From: a bacterium
Lineage (GTDB): Bacteria; Eremiobacterota; Eremiobacteria; Baltobacterales; Baltobacteraceae
Direction of reading: 5' to 3'
NCBI GenBank assembly: GCA_021781095.1
Contig: JAJXXM010000390.1
Coordinates: 1-7,324 of the forward strand
Length of the DNA: 7,324 nucleotides
The position numbers were made by a program, and so were the translations under genes. A model generated the notes under the pieces. It saw nothing but the letters and a program-made list of their open reading frames with translations. It was not told the origin of the DNA and made no database searches. This document shows positions 1 through 6,555 of the stretch, piece after piece; position 1 is the first letter of the stretch; every line of letters starts with the position of its first letter.

Positions 1-65
1 CTGGGACTCGAACCCAGGACCAACGGATTAAAAGTCCGCTGCTCTACCGACTGAGCTAAAGGCGC
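1..65 (-). tRNA. tRNA-Lys (anticodon TTT), 3' end cut by window edge
   Basis: Read on the minus strand from 65, this is a canonical tRNA: 5' acceptor strand GCGCCTT (65-59), T8 and A9, a D arm with GCTC/GAGC pairing, and an anticodon stem GCGGA/TCCGT around the loop CTTTTAA, which gives anticodon TTT. The T arm is CTGGG-TTCGAGT-CCCAG (17-1). The 3' acceptor strand, discriminator and CCA lie beyond position 1, so the gene is partial only because the window ends. It decodes AAA/AAG lysine codons. It sits 63 bp downstream of the c-di-GMP gene stop and has its own promoter-like sequence in that gap. Confidence 0.97.
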
Positions 66-78
66 AGAGGCGCGTATC

Positions 79-107
79 AGTGTAAACGGCCGCCCAGGCT
101 TTTGCAA
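79..107 (-). promoter_or_regulatory. Sigma70-type promoter for tRNA-Lys
   Basis: On the minus strand, TTGCAA (107-102, 4 of 6 matches to TTGACA) is followed by exactly 17 nt and then TACACT (84-79, 4 of 6 matches to TATAAT). The -10 box ends 13 nt before the first base of tRNA-Lys, so transcription would begin a few bases upstream of the mature 5' end, as is usual for tRNA genes. Box quality, spacing and position agree, but this is a consensus match by eye and assumes a housekeeping sigma factor with the common consensus. Confidence 0.5.
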
Positions 108-110
108 GCG

Positions 111-128
111 AAAAAGGTGCGCCTTTCG
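111..128 (-). terminator. Weak intrinsic-terminator-like hairpin after the c-di-GMP gene
   Basis: Just after the TAA stop of the upstream gene, the minus strand reads AAAGG, loop CGCA, then CCTTT, and continues as a run of five T (115-111). The stem has 5 bp with only two G-C pairs. An outer CG pair can be added if two T bulge. The position and the T run fit a Rho-independent terminator, but the stem is short, so it may leak into tRNA-Lys or simply be chance. Confidence 0.3.
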
Positions 129-2924
129 TTACGTACCGGTCGCGGCCATCGAGGAGAGATTTTCGGCTTGGGCGACCAGGCGCTCGCGAAACTCTGCCGC
201 CGTCAGCGGCTCGGCGAAGAGAAATCCCTGTGCGTCGATGCACCCGGCGGCGATGAGGACCTCGCGCTGCCGTTCGGTCTCCACCCCTTCGGCAACGACG
301 CGGACGCCGAAGGCCTCCGAGAGCCGGACCAGCGTGTGGACGATCGGTTCGCTGGCGATCTCGCCGTTCGCACCGGCGACGAAGCCTTTGTCGATCTTAA
401 TGGCATCGATCTTAAAGTGCTGCATGTAGCGCATCGAGGAGTAGCCGGTTCCGAAGTCGTCGATGCAGACGGCGAAGCCGCGTTCGCGAACCCGCTCGAT
501 GCGTTCCATCGCCATATCCGTATCGTCGAGCATCGAATTCTCGGTGATCTCGATCGCCAGGTTGCTCGGCTTGAGCGCATATTCGTCGATCGCCGCGCTG
601 AGCGTGCGGTCGAAGCCCGGTTCGAGCAGCTCCGTCGGCGTCGCGTTGAAATGCAGAGTGAAGGTACTGATATCGATTCCGGCACGTCGCCACGCCGCGA
701 GTTGCGAACACCCGGTATCGAGCACGAAGGCGCCGATGCTGCGAGCGAAGCCGCCGCGCTCCGCGAGCGGAATAAAGAGCATGGGCGAAATGACGCCACG
801 CGTTGGGTGATCCCAGCGCAAGAGCGCCTCCGCCCCTTTAATCGCTCCGGTTCGCAGATCGACGACCGGCTGATAGAGGACGCGGAACTCCCGGCGTTCG
901 ACGGCGAAGCGCAGGTCGGCGGCGAGCGCGACCCGCTCGGCCGCTGCGGTTTGCATGTCGGCATCGAAGACCGCGAAGCGTTCGCGGCCGACGGTCTTTG
1001 CGTACTGCATCGCGATCTCGGCGTCGCGTAATACCTCGTCGCCGCGCTCGTACTTCTCCGGGCCGATCGCGATGCCGATGCTGGCGCCGAGGAAAATCGG
1101 GCGTCCCTCGACGAGGAACGGCTTCGAGAGGTTTTCGAGCAACCGTCGCGCGAGCGATTCCACATGGATGACGTCGCCGAGCGTCCCGACGAGAATCGCA
1201 AATTCGTCGCTGCCCAAGCGAGCGACGGTATCGTCGGCATTTAAGGAGCCGCGCAGACGGGTCGAGATCTGGCGAAGCACCGCATCTCCACCCGAGTGGC
1301 CGAGACTTTCGTTGACATCCTTGAAATGTTCGAGATCGACGAAGATCACCGAAAAGAGCACGCCCACCTCGTTTCGAGCGTGCTCGAAGCGCACCGCGAG
1401 CTGCTCTTCGAAGGCCTGTCGATTCGGCAGCCCGGTCAACGCGTCGTGGAGACGCTGGAAATTCAGGCGACGTTCTTGCTGTTTGATCGTCGTCTTATCG
1501 GCAAACGTGCACATGGCGAACGGATGCTCGCCGCTCGAATCGGTCACGCCGGAGATGGTGACGTCGACCCACATCTCTTCGCTCAGCCCGGAGATCCGCC
1601 GTTCGACCGTAAACGCATCGCGCGCCCCGCTCATCACTTCGGCGAACTCGCTTTCATGGCCGTCGAGAAGATGGTGGTGGACGTCGATCACGCTACGATA
1701 GACCGCGTTCGCATCGATCGCTTTTCCTTGACGATCGAGAATCGCGATGCCCATCGTCGAACCGTCGAAGACGGCGCGGAATTGCGCCTCGCTCAGATGG
1801 AGCGCGCGTTCTGCGTCCTGGCGTGCGAGTTCGCTCGCGAGCCGCTCACGCTCGCGCTGCGCTTCATCGAGTGCGCGCTGCGCCCGGCCGTTCGCTATCG
1901 ACCAGGCCAAGAGGAGCGCCCCGAAGAGCAGGGCGAGGATACCGAGCAGCGTGAGGACGCGTGCCCGTTGCGCCGCAGCGTAGTTCGCTTCGCGGCTTGC
2001 GAGATCGGCGACGAGCATCGTGTCGACGGCGCCGTAGAGAGCGTCGGTGCTCCGGGCCGCGGTGCGGCTCAGCGCCGAGATTTTCCGCTCCGTCGCGCTA
2101 TCGATCCGCGGGAGCAACGCCGCGCTCGCAAGCGCGTTGGAGAGTGCGGTGCCGGCCGCAACGTAAGCCTTCGCACGCGCGACGAAGAGGTCGACCGCGG
2201 GCGTATCGCCGCGCGGCAACGACGCGCGCAAGGATGCGGCCGTATGCGTGATATGGTCTTGGGCGAGACTGTACGAACTCCCGACGGCGGTCGAAATGCC
2301 GTTGAAGCCTATGCGTACCGGGAGCGCGAAGGCCGGAGCGGCGACGAGATGACGCACTTCCAAGGTCGCGCGACGCGGAAACATTAACGAACTCGGAAGA
2401 TCGTTAAACGCGATATCCGCGAGATTCTGCGTCACGTGCGTACGCTCGTAACTAAAATTCGACGTGTCGCCGAGATTTTGGATTAAATTTGCGAGCGGGT
2501 TCAACGGCGCGCTCACCGCATCGAGCCCCTTCCAGCCCATCGGCGCGCGTTGCGCCTTGAGCCATCCCGCTTGGAGCTGCGCGAGCGAGGCGGCGGCCTC
2601 AAGCGCGCGCGCGTTCGGCGCGAGCAGCAGCTTTTTCATCGCCGTCATTTCGCGATTCATCGCTACGCCGGCGCGCGCGCGCGCGGCAGCGTCTCCGGCG
2701 ACGACGGCATCGCGATAATCGAGTGCGGCATTTGCAAGGGGTTGCGAGCGGCGAAACGCTTCGATAGCAATGCGCTCGCGCGACGAGATCGAGGGCGCGG
2801 TGCCGACCGACATAAAGCGCGCGTAAGCCAGCAACTGTGAAACCGCAAGCGCGATTCCGACCAGAAGCAGCACGATCGCGAGGATGCTGGGTACCCGTGG
2901 TGCCCATCGCGTACGCTCGGCCAT
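129..2924 (-). CDS. Membrane-anchored PAS-GGDEF-EAL c-di-GMP signalling protein, probably a phosphodiesterase
   Basis: The product has 931 residues. Visible order: short cytoplasmic start, transmembrane helix 13-35, a roughly 285-residue extracytoplasmic region (36-322) of unrecognised family, transmembrane helix 323-343, a charged probably coiled-coil linker 345-380, a PAS domain about 380-478, GGDEF 484-650 and EAL 665-912. The EAL domain keeps the residues expected of an active c-di-GMP phosphodiesterase: EAL 699-701, Asn760, Glu795 (ITE), Asp822-Asp823 in DDFGTGYSS, Lys843, Glu879 and Gln899. The GGDEF signature is GSDEF (571-575), and the inhibitory-site RxxD has Asn562 for Arg. Cyclase activity is therefore doubtful, and a GTP-binding regulatory role is an alternative. 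The frame is open upstream to 3059, but that codon lies inside tRNA-His, so I chose the ATG at 2924, directly before the hydrophobic segment. An in-frame GTG at 2984 is less likely. The stop is TAA at 131-129. The gene sits between tRNA-His and tRNA-Lys. Confidence 0.93.
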   Translation of the reverse strand: MAERTRWAPRVPSILAIVLLLVGIALAVSQLLAYARFMSVGTAPSISSRERIAIEAFRRSQPLANAALDYRDAVVAGDAAARARAGVAMNREMTAMKKLLLAPNARALEAAASLAQLQAGWLKAQRAPMGWKGLDAVSAPLNPLANLIQNLGDTSNFSYERTHVTQNLADIAFNDLPSSLMFPRRATLEVRHLVAAPAFALPVRIGFNGISTAVGSSYSLAQDHITHTAASLRASLPRGDTPAVDLFVARAKAYVAAGTALSNALASAALLPRIDSATERKISALSRTAARSTDALYGAVDTMLVADLASREANYAAAQRARVLTLLGILALLFGALLLAWSIANGRAQRALDEAQRERERLASELARQDAERALHLSEAQFRAVFDGSTMGIAILDRQGKAIDANAVYRSVIDVHHHLLDGHESEFAEVMSGARDAFTVERRISGLSEEMWVDVTISGVTDSSGEHPFAMCTFADKTTIKQQERRLNFQRLHDALTGLPNRQAFEEQLAVRFEHARNEVGVLFSVIFVDLEHFKDVNESLGHSGGDAVLRQISTRLRGSLNADDTVARLGSDEFAILVGTLGDVIHVESLARRLLENLSKPFLVEGRPIFLGASIGIAIGPEKYERGDEVLRDAEIAMQYAKTVGRERFAVFDADMQTAAAERVALAADLRFAVERREFRVLYQPVVDLRTGAIKGAEALLRWDHPTRGVISPMLFIPLAERGGFARSIGAFVLDTGCSQLAAWRRAGIDISTFTLHFNATPTELLEPGFDRTLSAAIDEYALKPSNLAIEITENSMLDDTDMAMERIERVRERGFAVCIDDFGTGYSSMRYMQHFKIDAIKIDKGFVAGANGEIASEPIVHTLVRLSEAFGVRVVAEGVETERQREVLIAAGCIDAQGFLFAEPLTAAEFRERLVAQAENLSSMAATGT

Positions 2925-2930
2925 AGCACG

Positions 2931-2936
2931 AGCATA
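2931..2936 (-). promoter_or_regulatory. Possible -10 box for a leaderless c-di-GMP gene transcript
   Basis: The minus strand carries TATGCT (2936-2931), then six bases, then the chosen ATG at 2924. A -10 element 6-7 nt before a start codon is the arrangement seen at leaderless genes in several bacterial groups. It would explain why no Shine-Dalgarno sequence lies close to this ATG. No convincing -35 box is seen 16-18 nt upstream, so this is tentative. Confidence 0.22.
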
Positions 2937-2956
2937 CGACGGCGAGCGCCGAATAA

Positions 2957-2965
2957 CTCCTTCCT
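2957..2965 (-). promoter_or_regulatory. Strong Shine-Dalgarno-like sequence without a well-placed start
   Basis: AGGAAGGAG (2965-2957, minus strand) is the best ribosome-binding match in the window, but the in-frame ATG begins 32 nt downstream and no ATG, GTG or TTG falls at the normal 5-12 nt spacing. A small potential hairpin (CGGC-GCTC-GCCG, 2951-2940) could shorten the effective distance. That would favour an out-of-frame ATG at 2935 as much as the real start. It lies directly beside the base of the long hairpin at 2969-3008. Confidence 0.3.
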
Positions 2966-2968
2966 CAA

Positions 2969-3008
2969 CGTTCCGCGACCCCACTTTTTCAAGCGGGGCC
3001 ACGAAACG
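2969..3008 (-). other. 18-bp RNA hairpin with GAAA tetraloop between tRNA-His and the c-di-GMP gene
   Basis: On the minus strand the arm CGTTTCGTGGCCCCGCTT (3008-2991), loop GAAA (2990-2987) and arm AAGTGGGGTCGCGGAACG (2986-2969) form 18 uninterrupted base pairs, four of them G-U wobbles. The loop is a GNRA tetraloop. The wobbles would be A-C mismatches if the plus strand were transcribed, so the structure fits only minus-strand RNA, the strand of the flanking genes. There is no T run after it, so it is not a standard intrinsic terminator. It begins 8 nt beyond the CCA end of tRNA-His and ends 44 nt before the downstream ATG. It could stabilise or mark ends after tRNA excision, be an RNase III site, or regulate the downstream gene. 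I do not recognise it as a named family. Confidence 0.6.
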
Positions 3009-3016
3009 AACGGAAA

Positions 3017-3094
3017 TGGGGTGACTGACCGGGTTCGAACCGGCGACCTCCTGAGTCACAGTCAGGCGCTCTAACCAGCTGAGCTACAATCACC
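3017..3094 (-). tRNA. tRNA-His (anticodon GTG), with encoded CCA
   Basis: The minus strand from 3093 reads acceptor GTGATTG (3093-3087), a D arm GCTC/GAGC, an anticodon stem CCTGA/TCAGG around loop CTGTGAC (anticodon GTG), T arm GCCGG-TTCGAAC-CCGGT, and 3' acceptor CAGTCAC. The extra G-1 (3094) faces discriminator C73 (3020). That pair is the identity element of bacterial tRNA-His. CCA is encoded at 3019-3017, unlike in the two tRNAs upstream. It is the last of the Pro-Arg-His run. Confidence 0.97.
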
Positions 3095-3111
3095 ACGCAT
3101 GCGCATCGAAA

Positions 3112-3185
<74 letters not shown>

Positions 3186-3211
3186 GCGAGCCCTTCGACG
3201 TGCGATCCATC

Positions 3212-3285
3212 TCGGGACGACAGGATTTGAACCTGCGACTTCTTGCTCCCAAAGCAAGCGCTCTACCAAGCTGAGCTACGTCCCG
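3212..3285 (-). tRNA. tRNA-Pro (anticodon TGG)
   Basis: On the minus strand the acceptor CGGGACG (3285-3279) pairs with CGTCCCG (3219-3213). The D arm is GCTC/GAGC, the anticodon stem CTTGC/GCAAG encloses loop TTTGGGA (anticodon TGG), and the T arm is GCAGG-TTCAAAT-CCTGT. The discriminator is A (3212). CCA is not encoded (the next bases are GAT). It is the first tRNA of the Pro-Arg-His run. Its first 23 nt are also the last codons and stop of the upstream acetyltransferase gene. Confidence 0.97.
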
Positions 3286-4129
3286 CCGGCTCCCCGCGGA
3301 GCATACCACAGAGGGGCAAGCCGAGCCCGCGCGCCGGGCCTTCATCGCCGAGGCGCACCGAGGCCTCCACGATACTCCCGCCGCATCGGCGTAGAAGGCG
3401 CATGAGTCGTTCGCTCGCCGCCGGAACGCGCACGCGCGCGAGATCTCGTCCGAGCGAGCGCAACCGCGCGAACGCGTAGAGCATCGCATCGCCGAGTGCC
3501 GCCGCGCTTACCGCGCCCCCTGGTCCGAGCGCACCATCGGAAGCGACGTACAGGTACGCGGCGGGCTCGCCGTCGGGGTGCGAAAAGAGCAGTCCCTGTG
3601 CCGAGCCCTGCACGGCTTCATGGAGCGCGGCATCGCGCGGCCTTCCCGCGAGGGCGTCGAGTTCGAGGAGCTCGGGAAGATCGCCGACGCCCTCGATCGG
3701 GCGCACCCCCAGCGCTCCGGCCCCGTCGAGTTCGCCGGCGAGGCGCTCCTCCGTCGGCAGCGCGAGGCTGTAGCCGAAATAGATCTCACCGATCGAGCCG
3801 AGCACGCCGTACATCGGGGCGAGTTCGTCGGGGCGGGTCGGGACGACCGCTCGGACGATGCGGCGCTCGTCGCCGCGCAGTTCCTCCACCATCGCTCGCG
3901 CGACGCCGCGCCCGCGCGCATCGCGCGCCACCGCAAGGCTTTGCAGCTCCACCGCGAGCTCATCGCAGGAGTAGACCGCGAGTCCGCTCGGCTCGCCCTC
4001 CACGATCGCCATGAGCGCGCGCTCGCGCGCGACGAGTGCCGCGAGCGTCGGCGTCAGCGCCGCGCCTCCGAGCATCGCCGCGGCTTCACGCGGCGATGCG
4101 AGACGAAAATCGATCGCCGAGGAACTCAT
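3263..4129 (-). CDS. GNAT-family N-acetyltransferase, possibly a two-domain protein
   Basis: The product has 288 residues. It would transfer an acetyl group from acetyl-CoA to an amine, but the substrate cannot be read from the sequence. The best evidence is residues 62-82, LQSLAVARDARGRGVARAMV, a clear GNAT motif A with the R-x-x-G-x-G/A acetyl-CoA pyrophosphate loop (RGRGVA). The second half (about 140-265) repeats GNAT-like features: a strand such as GEPAAYLYVASDG (188-200) followed by a helix. It lacks a clear binding loop, so a tandem GNAT with a degenerate second domain is plausible. The start is the ATG at 4129, whose ATGA overlaps the rdgB stop by 4 nt. The open frame continues upstream to 4429, but only through rdgB. 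The TAG stop (3265-3263) lies in the D loop of tRNA-Pro, so the last 7 codons and the stop are shared with that tRNA. Family assignment is moderately sure. Confidence 0.78.
   Translation of the reverse strand: MSSSAIDFRLASPREAAAMLGGAALTPTLAALVARERALMAIVEGEPSGLAVYSCDELAVELQSLAVARDARGRGVARAMVEELRGDERRIVRAVVPTRPDELAPMYGVLGSIGEIYFGYSLALPTEERLAGELDGAGALGVRPIEGVGDLPELLELDALAGRPRDAALHEAVQGSAQGLLFSHPDGEPAAYLYVASDGALGPGGAVSAAALGDAMLYAFARLRSLGRDLARVRVPAASERLMRLLRRCGGSIVEASVRLGDEGPARGLGLPLCGMLRGEPAGRSSAW
3300..3308 (-). promoter_or_regulatory. Extended -10 promoter for the Pro-Arg-His tRNA run
   Basis: The minus strand reads TGGTATGCT (3308-3300), an extended -10 (TGn plus TATGCT, 4 of 6 to TATAAT). 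It is followed by 14 GC-rich bases before tRNA-Pro begins at 3285. The distance suits a tRNA promoter and the GC-rich discriminator resembles stringently controlled stable-RNA promoters. No good -35 box is visible. The element lies within the last codons of the acetyltransferase gene. It partly overlaps a short inverted repeat (GCTCC/GGAGC, 3302-3289) that would be present only in read-through RNA. Confidence 0.35.
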
Positions 4130-4722
4130 CGTCCCATCGCCACGAGCAACGCCCGTACGGCGCGCGCGCGGTGGCTCGACCGGGCCTTCTCCTCGGCGGT
4201 CATCTCGGCGAAGGTTCGCCGCTCCCCATCGGGGAGAAAGAGTGGGTCGTACCCGAAACCCGCACTGCCGCGCTCGAGGGTCGCGATCGTTCCAAGCGTC
4301 GCGCCGAAGCCCTCGAAGCGACGACCGCTCCCGTCGATCGCCACGAGCGCGCAGCAAAAGCGCGCGGAACGTCGCTCCATCGGCACCGCGGAGAGCGCCG
4401 CGAGAAGTCGTGCCCGCCGCTGCGCCCACGTGATCTCGAGCCCACCGTATCGCGCCGAGCGCAGCCCCGGTGCGCCGTCGAGCGCGTCGATCTCCAAACC
4501 GCTATCGTCGGCGAAGACCGTCGCCGACTCGCCGAGTCGATCGAGTTCGCTGCGGAGTGCCGCGGCTTTCAGCGCCGCGTTCCCGACATAATCGTCGGCG
4601 TTCTCCTCGACCTCGGGATAGTGGATCGACGCCCCGAGTTCGATGCCGTGTGGGGCGAGCAACGCCGCAAATTCCCCTCGTTTTCCACCATTGGTGCTGG
4701 CGAGGAAGAATCGCTCGTTCAC
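4126..4722 (-). CDS. rdgB: RdgB/HAM1-family non-canonical purine NTP pyrophosphatase (dITP/XTP)
   Basis: The product is a 198-residue enzyme, normal length for the family. It hydrolyses dITP, ITP and XTP to the monophosphate and pyrophosphate, keeping deaminated purines out of DNA and RNA. Visible motifs in order: [12 protein letters not shown] (7-18, the substrate-binding T/SxNxGKxxE), [16 protein letters not shown] (70-85, holding the catalytic/metal-binding Asp pair) with SARY following, GFGYDPLF (154-161), and [18 protein letters not shown] (169-186, the EEK...SHR base-recognition region). The family's usual ENA is GNA here (47-49). The start is GTG at 4722, overlapping the lepA TGA by 4 nt (GTGA). 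The stop overlaps the next gene by 4 nt (ATGA). No Shine-Dalgarno sequence is seen, so translation probably depends on coupling to lepA. Confidence 0.95.
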   Translation of the reverse strand: MNERFFLASTNGGKRGEFAALLAPHGIELGASIHYPEVEENADDYVGNAALKAAALRSELDRLGESATVFADDSGLEIDALDGAPGLRSARYGGLEITWAQRRARLLAALSAVPMERRSARFCCALVAIDGSGRRFEGFGATLGTIATLERGSAGFGYDPLFLPDGERRTFAEMTAEEKARSSHRARAVRALLVAMGR

Positions 4723-6548
4723 GACTCGAGTTGGAGCACCGCCATGAATGCTTCCTGCGGAAGTTCGACCCGGCCGACGCGGCGCATGCGCTCCTTTCCC
4801 GCCTTCTGCTTTTCGAGCAGCTTGCGTTTTCGGCTAATGTCGCCGCCGTAACATTTCGCGAGCACGTTTTTTCGCATCGCGCTGACGGTTTCGCGCGCGA
4901 CGATCTTTCCGCCGATCGCGGCTTGAATGGGGACCTCGAACATTTGCCGCGGAATGAGTTCCTTGAGTTTTTCGGCCAACAGGCGCCCGCGATTCGACGC
5001 TTTGTCGCGCGCGACGATAAAGGAGAGCGCGTCCACCGCCTCGCCGTTGAGAAGGATTTCCAATTTCACGAGGTCGCCTTCGCGATAGCCGATCGGTTCG
5101 TAATCGAGCGACGCGTAGCCCTTCGTTCGCGATTTCAATTGATCGAAGAGATCGACGATCACTTCGATCAACGGCATCTCGTAACTGAGAATCACGCGGC
5201 CGTCGTGGAGATACTCCATGTTCAGCAACGCGCCGCGTCGCGATTGAATGATCTCCATGATCGCGCCTACGTACTCCGGCGGGGAGATGATCGTGGCTTT
5301 CACGTAGGGTTCTTCGAGTTGCGCGATGAGATTGGAGGGCGGCAACTTCGACGGATTATCGACGAGTTCGACGGTGCCGTCGGTCCGCGTCACCCGAAAG
5401 ACCACCGAGGGCGAGGTGGCGATGAGGTCCAGGGAATAGTCGCGCTCGAGACGTTCTTGAACGATCTCCATGTGCAGCAGGCCCAAGAACCCGCAGCGAA
5501 AGCCGAAGCCGAGCGCGATCGACGTTTCGGGTTCGAAGACCAGGGCGGCATCGTTGAGCTTGAGCTTTTCGAGCGCGTCGCGGAGCGAATCGTAGGCGGC
5601 GCCTTCGTTGGGATAGAGGCCGCAATAGACCATCGGGACGGCTTTTCGATAGCCCGGAAGCGCCACGTGCGCCGGATTGTTCGCGGCGGTAATCGTATCG
5701 CCGACATCGATATCGCCCAACGATTTGACGTTGGCGATGACGTAGCCGACGTCCCCGATACTCAAGCGTTTCGTCGGGCGCATCTGCGGCGCGAAGAGGC
5801 CCACCTCGGTGCATTCGTACACTCGCTCGTGCGCCATCGACATAAATTTGGTGCCGCTCTCGATCGCCCCGTCGACGACGCGCACGTAACTGACGACGCC
5901 GCGGTAGGGATCGAATTGCGCGTTGAACACGAGGCCGCGAACGAGATCGGTATGCCCCTGCGGCGCGGGAACCCGCGCGACGATCGCTTCGAGAATATTC
6001 TCGATGCCGATGCCGTTTTTCGCACTGGCGAGGATGCATTCGCTCCGCTCGATCACCAGCAGCTCTTCGATCTCGGCCATCACGCGCTCCGGATCGGCGG
6101 CCGGAAGATCGATTTTATTGATCACCGGAATGATCGTCAGGTTGTGTTCGAGCGCGAGGTGGTAATTCGCCAAGGTCTGCGCCTCGATGCCTTGGGCCGC
6201 ATCGATGATCAACAGCGCGCCCTCGCAGGCCGCGAGCGAGCGCGAAACCTCGTACGAGAAATCGACGTGCCCCGGGGTATCGATGAGATTGAGCCGATAG
6301 ATTTCGCCGTCAAGTGCGGGGTAGCGCAGCGTGACGGGATGCATGCGAATCGTAATGCCGCGTTCGCGCTCGAGATCCATCGCGTCGAGTTGCTGCTCTT
6401 CCAACACGCGCGACTCGATCGTTTTGGTCATCTCCAAAAGGCGATCGGAGAGCGTCGTCTTTCCGTGATCGATATGCGCGATAATGCAAAAGTTCCGCGT
6501 ATTCGAAATCGTCTGCAGCCGATGCGCGTGGTCGGTGGCTCTCTCCAT
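4719..6548 (-). CDS. lepA: Elongation factor 4 (LepA), ribosomal back-translocase GTPase
   Basis: The product has 609 residues against about 600 for the family. LepA is a translational GTPase that acts on the ribosome and affects elongation or initiation under stress. All GTPase motifs are present: G1 AHIDHGKT (24-31), G2 RERGITI (61-67), G3 DTPGH (90-94), G4 NKID (144-147) and G5 SAK (175-177). EF-G-like domains II, III and V follow. The LepA-specific C-terminal domain is well conserved (561-605), with [20 protein letters not shown] leading to a PQEAF motif. That tail separates it from EF-G, TypA and TetM. The ATG at 6548 lies 7 nt after the yggT stop and has no clear Shine-Dalgarno sequence. 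The preceding 17 residues are slightly longer than in E. coli LepA, so a later start is possible but no better candidate is seen. It shares a 4-nt GTGA overlap with rdgB. Confidence 0.98.
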   Translation of the reverse strand: MERATDHAHRLQTISNTRNFCIIAHIDHGKTTLSDRLLEMTKTIESRVLEEQQLDAMDLERERGITIRMHPVTLRYPALDGEIYRLNLIDTPGHVDFSYEVSRSLAACEGALLIIDAAQGIEAQTLANYHLALEHNLTIIPVINKIDLPAADPERVMAEIEELLVIERSECILASAKNGIGIENILEAIVARVPAPQGHTDLVRGLVFNAQFDPYRGVVSYVRVVDGAIESGTKFMSMAHERVYECTEVGLFAPQMRPTKRLSIGDVGYVIANVKSLGDIDVGDTITAANNPAHVALPGYRKAVPMVYCGLYPNEGAAYDSLRDALEKLKLNDAALVFEPETSIALGFGFRCGFLGLLHMEIVQERLERDYSLDLIATSPSVVFRVTRTDGTVELVDNPSKLPPSNLIAQLEEPYVKATIISPPEYVGAIMEIIQSRRGALLNMEYLHDGRVILSYEMPLIEVIVDLFDQLKSRTKGYASLDYEPIGYREGDLVKLEILLNGEAVDALSFIVARDKASNRGRLLAEKLKELIPRQMFEVPIQAAIGGKIVARETVSAMRKNVLAKCYGGDISRKRKLLEKQKAGKERMRRVGRVELPQEAFMAVLQLES

Positions 6549-6555
6549 TGGGTGC

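Noticed and set aside
102..2387. Long plus-strand open frames opposite the c-di-GMP gene
   Set aside because: They have no recognisable domain and mirror the codon periodicity of the minus-strand GGDEF-EAL gene.
2663..2935. Out-of-frame 90-codon frame from the ATG at 2935, nearest to the strong Shine-Dalgarno sequence
   Set aside because: It lies wholly within the c-di-GMP coding sequence in another frame and shows no protein-like pattern.
2969..3008. Reading the long hairpin as an intrinsic terminator
   Set aside because: No T run follows on the minus strand. On the plus strand the wobble pairs become mismatches.
2925..3059. N-terminal extension of the c-di-GMP protein from the ATG at 3059
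   Set aside because: That codon is inside tRNA-His, and the extension would translate tRNA and hairpin sequence. The ATG at 2924 precedes the transmembrane segment directly.
3095..3111. Small palindromes (CGCATGCG, ATGCGCAT) between tRNA-Arg and tRNA-His
   Set aside because: They are too short to be distinguished from chance in a 17-nt GC-rich spacer.
4130..4429. Upstream extension of the acetyltransferase frame
   Set aside because: It is fully contained in rdgB in another frame and is Arg-rich without domain features. The ATGA junction gives a natural start.
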